Assembly (NCBI GenBank): GCA_963579025.1
Contig: CAUZFZ010000100.1
Coordinates: 1-39,997 of the forward strand
DNA length: 39,997 nt
Direction of reading: 5' to 3'
Source: CAUZFZ01 sp963579025
GTDB taxonomy: Bacteria; Planctomycetota; Planctomycetia; Planctomycetales; Planctomycetaceae
Part shown: piece by piece, positions 7,737-15,423 of the stretch
How positions within the stretch are numbered: position 1 is the first letter of the stretch
Layout of the letters: every line of letters starts with the position of its first letter
Program-made: the position numbers and the translations under genes
The notes under the pieces: model-generated
Databases searched by the model: none
Told to the model about the DNA's origin: nothing
The model's input: only the letters and a program-made list of their open reading frames with translations

Positions 7737-9313
7737 GTTCGCCTCAGGAACGTGGACGATTTCGTCGTCACCCAGGAAGCAAGAAGAAACCAGGTCGCGG
7801 ACGCCGCGTCGAGCCGGTTGCGCCAGGGGCGCCGCCGCTGTCGGAGCCGAGTGTGCCCGCGTCGCCGCAGTCGTTTGACGTCAACCCCGTTACGGCCCGG
7901 CAGTATGCTTTTGTGATTCTCAACGAGGCCCGTCGGACCGCGCAATACATTGACGAATTGCTCGAGAGGCAGCCGGGGATTGATGAACTCAGTGTCGTGG
8001 ACCGTCGGTTTCTGACTGAGCTGATCAACGGTGTGACGCGTCGGACTCGAACGCTGGACTCGATTCTGTCGCACTATGTCACTCGACGTCGCGACCAGGT
8101 GGAGCCCGCGTTATGGACGCTGCTGCGTCTGGGCACGTACCAGCTTGTTCTAATGACCGGCGTCAGCAGCCACGCGGCCGTGAGCGAAACCGTCGAACTG
8201 GCTGCCTGGCTGGACCAGTCACAGTGGAAAGGATTCCTCAACGGAGTCCTCAGGACGATCAGCCGCGAAGTAACAGACGAGTTTGCCGATGCCCCCGCCC
8301 GCGACTGCGTTCCCGTCGTCACTCGACGTGACGCAACCGGACAGATGCTCGATTTCGAGCAAACACGCTTCCGTCGACTTGCCTCGCCAGTACTGCCGGA
8401 TCCCAACCAATGGACCGATTTCCTTGCGGCGGCATTTGGACTACCTGGCTGGCTGCTGGATCGGTGGACTCTTCGATTTACGAATGACGAACTTCAGGAG
8501 ATTGCGGAGTGGTTTGAACGCCGCCCGCCGCTCACGCTGCGAGTCAATCCTCTGAAGGGGACTCGCGATGAACTTCTGAAACTGCTGCGGGAGTCAACCG
8601 CCGCCGATGCCAACCCGGATGCGACCGGCTCCCGAGTTTTCTTCACTGCCGGAGAACGGGCGGAATCGATCCATGTGCTCGGGTCTGTGCGAGTGACAGA
8701 ACTTCCCGGTTTCGATGACGGGCGATTCACAATTCAGGACGAAACCGCAATGTCGGCGGTTGAACTGCTGGCCCCGCAACCGGGACAGTCGGTCCTGGAT
8801 CTGTGTGCGGCGCCCGGCACGAAGTCGACTCACATCGCGGAGCTGATGCAGAATTCCGGCAGCATCATGGCCGCTGACAAGGACCCGGAACGGCTGCGGC
8901 GAGTTGAAGGCAACGTGCAGCGACTGGGTCTGGACATCATCGAGCCAATCCACGTGAGCGATGACTTGAGCGATCTGCCGATCACGCTGTTCGATGCCGT
9001 TCTGGCCGACGTCCCGTGTTCGAACACCGGAGTCATCGGAAAACGACCGGAGGTGAGAACACGTCTGATGCCACGCGATATTGAGGAGTTGGCTCGATTG
9101 CAGCAGAATCTACTGCGGAACGCGGCTCAGCGCGTCAGGCCCGGGGGACGGCTTGTGTATTCCACGTGCAGCATCGAGCAACAGGAGAACGCCAGCGTTA
9201 TCAGTTCGCTACTGGATTTGTCGACCGAGTTCACTCTCGAAGAAGTCCGGGAGTTCATCCCCGGGCGACCTTCGGATGGCGGGTTCCAGGCTCTACTGGT
9301 CAGGGCCGAGTAG
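7733..9313 (+). CDS. rsmB: 16S rRNA (cytosine-967-C5)-methyltransferase
   Basis: This 526-residue protein has the RsmB/Sun layout: a basic, Pro-rich leader of about 55 residues, then a NusB-like RNA-binding domain (residues 60-210, including RRFLTELINGVTRR), then a Rossmann methyltransferase. SAM-binding motif I is VLDLCAAPGTKSTHIAEL. Motif IV is DVPCSNTGVIGKRPEVR, and motif VI YSTCSIEQQEN carries the catalytic cysteine. RsmB methylates C967 of 16S rRNA. The protein is longer than E. coli RsmB (429) because of the leader and an insert around residues 180-230. The start ATG overlaps the aroA stop and has GGAGG just upstream. The assignment is firm; the leader looks disordered. Confidence 0.93.
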   Translation: MSSPQERGRFRRHPGSKKKPGRGRRVEPVAPGAPPLSEPSVPASPQSFDVNPVTARQYAFVILNEARRTAQYIDELLERQPGIDELSVVDRRFLTELINGVTRRTRTLDSILSHYVTRRRDQVEPALWTLLRLGTYQLVLMTGVSSHAAVSETVELAAWLDQSQWKGFLNGVLRTISREVTDEFADAPARDCVPVVTRRDATGQMLDFEQTRFRRLASPVLPDPNQWTDFLAAAFGLPGWLLDRWTLRFTNDELQEIAEWFERRPPLTLRVNPLKGTRDELLKLLRESTAADANPDATGSRVFFTAGERAESIHVLGSVRVTELPGFDDGRFTIQDETAMSAVELLAPQPGQSVLDLCAAPGTKSTHIAELMQNSGSIMAADKDPERLRRVEGNVQRLGLDIIEPIHVSDDLSDLPITLFDAVLADVPCSNTGVIGKRPEVRTRLMPRDIEELARLQQNLLRNAAQRVRPGGRLVYSTCSIEQQENASVISSLLDLSTEFTLEEVREFIPGRPSDGGFQALLVRAE

Positions 9314-9470
9314 CGGACAGAATTGACGTACGTCGTCTGGCTCGGACGCCTCGATCATCAAGGCATTGCAAACAGAACAGGCAACCAAAGTTGACGTCGC
9401 CGTTCTTCCGGGACAGCATGACACGGTATACACATCTTCCTCCAGTGACTGTTTCCAGTCTCGATCGTGA

Positions 9471-11294
9471 TTGACGATGCCTCCAACCGACGTCTCATTG
9501 CCTGAAACAGCATGGATTGATGTCCGGACAGAAGGTCAAACCGGCACGCGCATTCCGCTGATTGCCGGCCAGCCAATGCTTGTCGGTCGTTTCCCGGACA
9601 GCGCTGTTGACTGTCGTGTCGATCGAACCGTTTCGCGGCGGCACTGCCAGCTCGACTTTTCACCGCCACACTGCTGGATCACGAATCTCAGTAACAACGG
9701 CACTCGAGTGAACGGCCTGGAAGTCACGGAGTACCGTCTGAACACCGGTGACGAGGTCACGATTGGAAACTCGATTCGTTTCGCCGTGCAGTCGCCGCGA
9801 ACGTCTAACATCGACGAATCGTCCGCTGCATCAGGCCGGAGCCTGCAGACACTCGGCACCGCACCGTCGGCGCTGCCCGGAGAGATGTTTGGCAGTTCAG
9901 TTGGCTCCAGCCTGCCACCCCAGCGCCGAAGCGACGCCGGCACAGAAATGCTGCCTCTGATTCGCTCGGTTGGACAGGTCATGGACGTGTTGCAGACCGC
10001 GATGTCCTCGGCCGACTTCTTCCTTCGGGCCGCTCAGGCCGTTGTTGATCTGGCCGGCCTCGACACCGGACGAATCCTGTTTCTGCGCGATGGGCAGTGG
10101 CATCTGCAGGTCATGCAATGCTCTCAGCAATGCACGCAAAGTGCTGCGTTTGAAGTAAGCCAAAGTATGCTCGACACGGTGCGAACGCATCGGCAGGTCT
10201 TCTGGGAGAACGGAGGTGATCAGTCGGGCGCCGCAAGCATGGAGATGCTCGACGCGGTCGTCGTCGCTCCGATCATGAATCCGTCTGGCGACGTGATCGG
10301 CGCCGTCTACGGAGACCGCAAACTCGGCATGGGTGCCACCGTTGAGCCCATTTCCGAATGGGAGGCGATGCTCGTCGAGCTGCTTGCCTGCTCGGTCGCT
10401 TCCGGCATGCAGCGTCTTAATCAGCAGGAGCGTGTCGTCTCGCTGGAGAACCAGTTCGAACAGTTCTTCTCAAAGAAACTTGCTGAAGAACTCGAGGCCG
10501 ATCCGACACTGCTCGACGGACGTGATGCAGTTGTCACGACGCTGTTCTGCGACGTGAGAAGTTTCTCGGCGATCAGCGAAGTTCTGGGGACACAACGCAC
10601 ATTTGGTTGGATCAACGACGTCATGGACATCCTGTCCGAGTGCGTGAATGAGTTTGACGGGGTGATCGTCGACTACATCGGTGACGAACTGATGGCCATG
10701 TGGGGAGCTCCGGTTGAACAGTCCGATCACGCTCAGCGGGCGTGTCTCGCGGCGATGCAGATGTTCGAGCGGTTGCCCGAGGTTGATCGAAAGTGGGAAT
10801 CGATCGTCGGACGGCCGACGAAAGTCGGCATCGGTCTCAACACCGGACCAGTACGTGTCGGCAATACGGGATCCCGGATCAAGTTCAAATACGGTCCACT
10901 GGGTCACGCGGTGAACCTGGCCAGCCGCGTTCAGGGTGCAACCAAGTACCTGATGTCTCCAATGCTGATCACTGGAGAAACGCGCGAGCTGATTGGTGAC
11001 GACTTCACCGGCCGACGTCTGTGCGACATTCGTGTGGTTAACATCGAGAAGCCGGTGTCGATTTTCGAATTGCGGCAGACAAGCGCGGATTGCGACACGC
11101 AGCTCATGAGGCCGTACGAAGAGGCACTGCGACACTTTGAACATGGCAACTTCCGCAAAGCGATTGGCATCCTGGCGAATGTGCTCAACGACTGGCCTGA
11201 GGACGGACCATCGCTGCTGCTCCTGTCCCGTGCTGTAGAAGCCATCACGGCAACCGGAGACTTCTCACCCGTCTGGGTACTTCCGGGCAAGTAG
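9471..11294 (+). CDS. FHA-GAF-class III nucleotide cyclase
   Basis: The 607-residue cytoplasmic signalling protein has three parts. An FHA domain (about 15-110, with VGRFPDSAVD, SRRHCQL and NNGTRVNG) reads phosphothreonine. A GAF-like sensor spans roughly 165-320. A class III cyclase spans about 350-520, followed by a short helical tail. Both metal-binding aspartates are present (FCDVRSFS and YIGDELMAMWG), as are the transition-state Asn and Arg (AVNLASR). The base-selecting positions are unusual: Asp where adenylyl cyclases have Lys (VDYIGDE), and Gly in KYGPLGHAVN where Asp or Thr is usual. It is probably active, but ATP versus GTP cannot be assigned. FHA domains often couple such cyclases to Ser/Thr kinases, which abound in this phylum. 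Confidence 0.9.
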   Translation: MTMPPTDVSLPETAWIDVRTEGQTGTRIPLIAGQPMLVGRFPDSAVDCRVDRTVSRRHCQLDFSPPHCWITNLSNNGTRVNGLEVTEYRLNTGDEVTIGNSIRFAVQSPRTSNIDESSAASGRSLQTLGTAPSALPGEMFGSSVGSSLPPQRRSDAGTEMLPLIRSVGQVMDVLQTAMSSADFFLRAAQAVVDLAGLDTGRILFLRDGQWHLQVMQCSQQCTQSAAFEVSQSMLDTVRTHRQVFWENGGDQSGAASMEMLDAVVVAPIMNPSGDVIGAVYGDRKLGMGATVEPISEWEAMLVELLACSVASGMQRLNQQERVVSLENQFEQFFSKKLAEELEADPTLLDGRDAVVTTLFCDVRSFSAISEVLGTQRTFGWINDVMDILSECVNEFDGVIVDYIGDELMAMWGAPVEQSDHAQRACLAAMQMFERLPEVDRKWESIVGRPTKVGIGLNTGPVRVGNTGSRIKFKYGPLGHAVNLASRVQGATKYLMSPMLITGETRELIGDDFTGRRLCDIRVVNIEKPVSIFELRQTSADCDTQLMRPYEEALRHFEHGNFRKAIGILANVLNDWPEDGPSLLLLSRAVEAITATGDFSPVWVLPGK

Positions 11295-11303
11295 CGGTGC
11301 GCA

Positions 11304-12236
11304 TCAATCCGGCGGACGCGCATCCGTCTGCTGCGTAATGATCGAGTAGTGTTCGATCTTGCGATTCCGGGCAAAGTTGAAGAGGTCACGAAACGCCCGG
11401 CTCGCGTCGAGATCGCAGTCGTGGACAATCAGCTCGTCGTCCAGCGTTGTGGTTTGTGCCACAACCTGTCCCGCCGGTGAAACAATCGAAGTCAGGCCGA
11501 GCTGAGACACGCCTTCTTCCGTCCCCGCTTTAGCGACCGCAACCACCCAGCATCCGTTCTGATAGGCGCCCGACTGCAGGCACAACTGGTGATGGAAACC
11601 GACAAGATGGTCGAGTTCTGGATGCTCGGGGATATGCGTCGGCGTGTTGTAGCCCAGTAGTATGAGCTCGGCGCCGCGGAGCGCGAGTGACCGATACGTC
11701 TCCGGCCAGCGACGATCGTTGCAGATGCACATGCCAACCACGCCACCAAACGCGCGCCAGGTTGGAAATCCGAAGTTGCCCGTTTCGAAGTACCGCTTCT
11801 CCAGGTTCTGGAATGGATTGTCCGGTCGATGGTCCGAGTGACCTGGCAGATGCACCTTGCGGAACTTTCCGATGACGCATCCGTCAGCACCGACCAGCAC
11901 ACTGGCGTTGAAGTGCCGCTGACTCCCGTCCTCAACTGTCAGTTCCGCGAAGCCGAGATAGAAGCCAATGCCCAGGCGGGCGGCTTCGTCGAACAGCGGC
12001 TGTGTCGCAGGGTTCGGCATGTCTCGCTCGAACCATGCATCGAGTTCGTCTTCGTCGTCGATCCACCAGTGTGGAAAGAAAGCCGTCAGCGCGCACTCGG
12101 TGAAAACGACAAGCTGACAGCCCTGAGCGTGTGCGTTGCACATCTGCAGGATCAGTCGCTCGACGGCATCGCTGCGTGATTCCTGCCGCGTGATCGGGCC
12201 ACTCTGGGCCGCGCCGATTCGGATGATGCGTGACAC
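11304..12236 (-). CDS. N-carbamoyl-D-amino acid hydrolase (D-carbamoylase)
   Basis: This 310-residue nitrilase-superfamily amidohydrolase splits N-carbamoyl-D-amino acids into the D-amino acid, ammonia and CO2. The catalytic triad sits at exactly the positions described for the Agrobacterium enzyme: Glu47 in FTECAL, Lys127 in KFRKVHLPGH and Cys172 in MCICNDRRWPE. The stretches YNTPTH, GFHHQL, QSGAYQNG and LEKRYFE also match that enzyme closely as I remember it. It is the last gene of a minus-strand run and starts 136 bp after the DUF1501 stop, with a REP-type repeat between. Its stop lies 9 bp from that of the convergent cyclase gene. No hydantoinase is visible here, so the natural substrate could come from pyrimidine or hydantoin breakdown elsewhere. 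Confidence 0.93.
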   Translation of the reverse strand: MSRIIRIGAAQSGPITRQESRSDAVERLILQMCNAHAQGCQLVVFTECALTAFFPHWWIDDEDELDAWFERDMPNPATQPLFDEAARLGIGFYLGFAELTVEDGSQRHFNASVLVGADGCVIGKFRKVHLPGHSDHRPDNPFQNLEKRYFETGNFGFPTWRAFGGVVGMCICNDRRWPETYRSLALRGAELILLGYNTPTHIPEHPELDHLVGFHHQLCLQSGAYQNGCWVVAVAKAGTEEGVSQLGLTSIVSPAGQVVAQTTTLDDELIVHDCDLDASRAFRDLFNFARNRKIEHYSIITQQTDARPPD

Positions 12237-12247
12237 GTTTGTAGTTT

Positions 12248-12375
12248 GTAGTAACCGGACTTGTCCGGTTCGATTTCAGGGTGAGGTCACAACCGCAGAA
12301 CGCGGCGCGGTCAATTCAGTACTCGCTACACGTTCAAACCGCATAAATGCGGTTACTACGAGCAGCGGTTACTAC
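12248..12375. repeat. REP-type doublet, GTAGTAACCG family
   Basis: GTAGTAACCG (12248-12257) starts a hairpin AACCGGAC/GTCCGGTT (12253-12270). An oppositely oriented unit follows: hairpin AACCGCAT/ATGCGGTT (12337-12354) ending in ACTAC. A third partial arm, CGGTTACTAC (12366-12375), runs into the stop codon of the DUF1501 gene. The 5' GTAG plus hairpin, arranged as an inverted pair, is the signature of REP/BIME elements mobilised by RAYT transposases. It fills the gap between two genes on the same strand and could also influence mRNA stability. Confidence 0.75.
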
Positions 12376-13793
12376 GAACGGAGACCCAGTTCGGGGATCG
12401 GGCTGCCGAACGGAAGGATTGGCATTGGACGTCCGCCGTGATCCGGCCAGGCATGTTCGGTGTCGATGCCCAGATGGCTGTAGACCGACGCCCAGAAGTC
12501 GTTCGGCGTGAACGGACGAGACTGTGGATGTTCGCCCTTCGCATTAGTAGAACCGATGACTTGCCCGGTGGGCATTCCGCCGCCAGTGACCAGCACGGAC
12601 ATGGCCTGCGGCCAGTGATCCCGGCCCGGTTGATCCACACCCGTCTGTGATCCCTTCGTGACACTGATGCGCGGCGTGCGTCCGAATTCACCCGTGACAA
12701 CCAGCAACACCTTCTTGTCCAGTCCGCGGTTGTGGATGTCTTCGACAAGTGCCGCAATGGCCCGGTCGAACAGCGGCAAGCGCACCTTCGCATCGTCGAA
12801 CAGGTGACAGTTGACGGCGTGCGAATCCCAGTTGTAGGTGCCGTTCTTAATCCACGGCACGCCGTTCTTGCCGTAAGGATTCTCCATCACCATCGTGACG
12901 AACTTGGAGCCTGCTTCGACAAGTCGACGGGCCAGAAGTGCCCGCTGCCCCCAGCAATGGCGACCGTAGTGATCACGCAGCTTGTCAGGTTCTTTCGAAA
13001 GGTCGAACGCATCTCGCATACGGTTGCTGGTGATGAGCCCGACGGCCTGCTGATTAAAACGGTCCGTGGCATCCATCAAACCGGAACTGTCGATATCGCG
13101 GCGCAGCCGGTCGAATCCATTCAGCAGAGCCGTCCGATCGCCCAGCCGGCCTTCAAGCTCTTTCGACAGTGAGAGGTTCTTAACTTCGAATTTGTCATCG
13201 GCGGGATTGCCGGGAACGGTGAAGGGCTGATAAGCCGGCCCCAGCCATGCAGAGCCCATGGCGAACACATCCACTCCATGCCGGCCATTGGGTGCGTTGC
13301 AGATGTAGTTCGGGATACCGACGTCGCGATTCTCAAACCACTTCGAAACCAGTGAACCGACAGCCGGTGCATCGTTCACCGTACCGGTCGGCGTGGCCGG
13401 AACTCGAGACGTCATGAAGCGTTTGTGGCCGCCACCGTGATCGGCAAACTTATGCGCGATCGAGCGAATCAGCGTGTAACGATCCGCGACCTGTGCCAGA
13501 CGCGGCATCAACTCGCACACGTCGATACCTGGCACGTTCGTGGCGACTGGATTGAAGATCCCGCGGTAATCAGACGGAGCGTTCGGTTTCATATCGAACG
13601 TCTCCATGTGTGGCGGTCCTCCGGGCAACCAGACAAAGATTACGGATGTATCGGGGTCGTTGAACGAGGCTTCGGCATTCGCTTTCCGACGCAGGAAGTC
13701 GGCCAGCGAGACGCCGGACAGGCCGAGTGTCCCCGCGCGAAGAAAGTCCCGGCGATTCACAGGGCCGGGGCAGTGAGACTCGTGCTGCGGCAT
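12372..13793 (-). CDS. Tat-exported DUF1501 protein
   Basis: The 473-residue protein opens with a twin-arginine signal (NRRDFLRAGTLGLSGVSLA), so it is probably exported folded. The rest is DUF1501, a family of the alkaline phosphatase/sulfatase clan that is very abundant in Planctomycetes; visible marks are FVWLPGGPPHMETFDMKP, GGGHKRFMTSR, LLVVTGEFGRTPRI, GRDHWPQAMSVLV, GGMPTGQVIGST and TPNDFWASVYSHLGID. His and Asp residues in these motifs are likely metal ligands (inference from the clan). DUF1501 genes usually sit beside DUF1549/DUF1553 cytochromes. Here the partners are instead a propeller protein and a PA14 cytochrome, 88 bp and further upstream. The substrate is unknown. A REP-type repeat overlaps its stop. 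Confidence 0.92.
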   Translation of the reverse strand: MPQHESHCPGPVNRRDFLRAGTLGLSGVSLADFLRRKANAEASFNDPDTSVIFVWLPGGPPHMETFDMKPNAPSDYRGIFNPVATNVPGIDVCELMPRLAQVADRYTLIRSIAHKFADHGGGHKRFMTSRVPATPTGTVNDAPAVGSLVSKWFENRDVGIPNYICNAPNGRHGVDVFAMGSAWLGPAYQPFTVPGNPADDKFEVKNLSLSKELEGRLGDRTALLNGFDRLRRDIDSSGLMDATDRFNQQAVGLITSNRMRDAFDLSKEPDKLRDHYGRHCWGQRALLARRLVEAGSKFVTMVMENPYGKNGVPWIKNGTYNWDSHAVNCHLFDDAKVRLPLFDRAIAALVEDIHNRGLDKKVLLVVTGEFGRTPRISVTKGSQTGVDQPGRDHWPQAMSVLVTGGGMPTGQVIGSTNAKGEHPQSRPFTPNDFWASVYSHLGIDTEHAWPDHGGRPMPILPFGSPIPELGLRS

Positions 13794-13881
13794 TTCTCAA
13801 GCCTTCAAATAGAGTTGCAGTTCCAGCAGGGCTGAAGAGTTCCACGCTAGCACGTCCCAACGGAATCAGCCAGATGCGGCC

Positions 13882-15345
13882 TCATTCTGCAGGAATGTAG
13901 TTCAGCGTGTAGTACGCCTCTTTGTGGAGTAGCGGCAGTCCTGCTTTCGAGCGGACTCCAGTTGCGTGCAGTTCGTGAACGTGGCCTTCCTGCAGGCCTG
14001 TCACAAATAATCGGACGCTTTGAGCGTCGTCTGAAACTTGAATTCGGTTAATCGACGGCGTCGTATGATCGACCTCCGGGCTGCCGTAAGCGGCCTGGTA
14101 GATATAGGCGTACGTGGTCAGTTGCCATGCTTCGGGGCTGGCCGCGGATTCCCGGTCGATCGGATGTGTGAACGTCAGCTCGAAGCCATCGGGCCGCGCG
14201 TGCATCTCGTGAATCTCAAAAGGAACTTTCCCTGTCCAACGGATGCGGTCGAGCGAGAACGGTTTATTGCCGCGCGAACCCCAACCGCGATTGGTGCCGC
14301 CTACGAACATGCTGCCATCGGGCGTGAATTCGACAGCCAGACTGCCGGAGCCCATCCCGGATCGGAACGGGAAACACACTCCCTGGTAGTGACCGTCAAT
14401 CGTTTCGAGATACACACGCATGACTGTGCTGAAAGTCTGATCACCGACGAACAGTTGATGTTCGAACGGACCGAACTTTCCGGCCGACATGTCGCACGCG
14501 ACGCCGCTCGCGGACTGGCCCATTTTCTTGTAGGGGAAATACACCGCTGGCGGTTCGAGTTCGGGAATCTTCTTTGCTTCGACCATCATGCGGCTGCCGC
14601 TTTGTGGTTCGATCGGTCTTGGGCCGATGACGCTTGTCGTGTCGTACCAGCGGTTGCCACCGGGATGTCCCTGAAACGAACCTGGCCGCAACCATTTCAG
14701 GCTGCACGTGCCATTCCACGGTCCCTGGTTGTCCGTGTAGAAGACGTCGCCAGCATGGTTCAGCCCCATTCCGCCGGGTGAGCGTATGCCGCTGCAGGTC
14801 GGGATCATCTCGCCGTCGGGCGTCACTCGCACGCACCAGCCACGGTACTTCGTGTTGCTGTTGAACGAGCCAGTCAGACACAGCACGACCCAGATGTTTC
14901 CGTCCTTATCGAATTTCGATCCGAACGCGTACTCGTGGTAGTCCCCGGTGATGCCCCACTGATCGCAGACGGATTCGATAATATCCGCGCGGCCGTCGCC
15001 GTCCTCATCTTTCAATCGGGACACTTCACAGCGTTGCGTGGCGTAGAGCCAGCCGTCCTTCTGAGCCAGGCCGAGGACTTCGTGCATGCCAATCGCGAAG
15101 GGTGAAAACTTCGCCGAGCTGACGTCCAACGACAGAGCATTCTGGATCGTGTAGATGTCGCCCCGGCGAGTGGACACAGCGAGTTTGTCACCCAGCCATT
15201 CGATGCCACCGCCCTCAAGCACGATGCCGTCCGGGATCCTGAAGTGATCGAGCCGGTAATAGTCGTCTTCGGTCGGCGACTCCTGCGCGGAGGCCGTTAT
15301 CGCAAAACAACTGACGAGTACTGTCAGAGTGAGTATTGACTTCAT
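13882..15345 (-). CDS. Exported beta-propeller (membrane-bound dehydrogenase-like) protein
   Basis: The 487-residue protein has a signal peptide (MKSILTLTVLVSCFAITASA) and then a propeller of the sorbosone/glucose-dehydrogenase type that planctomycete annotations call PVC-type membrane-bound dehydrogenase. Blade-like repeats include GIEWLGDKLAVSTRRGDIY, GWLYATQRCEVSRLKDEDG, KFDKDGNIWVVLCLTG, DVFYTDNQG and GSLAVEFTPDGSMFVGGT. DEDGDGRAD resembles a calcium loop. The C-terminal 120 residues look like a beta-sandwich. Such proteins often pair with cytochrome c partners, and the penta-haem cytochrome gene lies 78 bp upstream in the same direction. The cofactor (PQQ or other) cannot be read from the sequence. 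AGGGAA precedes the ATG. Confidence 0.85.
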   Translation of the reverse strand: MKSILTLTVLVSCFAITASAQESPTEDDYYRLDHFRIPDGIVLEGGGIEWLGDKLAVSTRRGDIYTIQNALSLDVSSAKFSPFAIGMHEVLGLAQKDGWLYATQRCEVSRLKDEDGDGRADIIESVCDQWGITGDYHEYAFGSKFDKDGNIWVVLCLTGSFNSNTKYRGWCVRVTPDGEMIPTCSGIRSPGGMGLNHAGDVFYTDNQGPWNGTCSLKWLRPGSFQGHPGGNRWYDTTSVIGPRPIEPQSGSRMMVEAKKIPELEPPAVYFPYKKMGQSASGVACDMSAGKFGPFEHQLFVGDQTFSTVMRVYLETIDGHYQGVCFPFRSGMGSGSLAVEFTPDGSMFVGGTNRGWGSRGNKPFSLDRIRWTGKVPFEIHEMHARPDGFELTFTHPIDRESAASPEAWQLTTYAYIYQAAYGSPEVDHTTPSINRIQVSDDAQSVRLFVTGLQEGHVHELHATGVRSKAGLPLLHKEAYYTLNYIPAE

Positions 15346-15423
15346 GGAAACATTCCCTGTTTCGTGTGGAACACAGGATTGGATATCTCGCAGCCGGTGC
15401 GCTGACGAACGCCGCCACGTTGT

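Noticed and set aside
12253..12290. T-arm-like GGTTCGA suggesting a tRNA gene
   Set aside because: The bases around it pair as the REP hairpin and there is no acceptor, D or anticodon stem; I found no tRNA gene in the window by eye.
12248..12375. CRISPR-like repeat array
   Set aside because: The repeated units are inverted hairpins with unequal spacing, not direct repeats separated by unique spacers of constant length.
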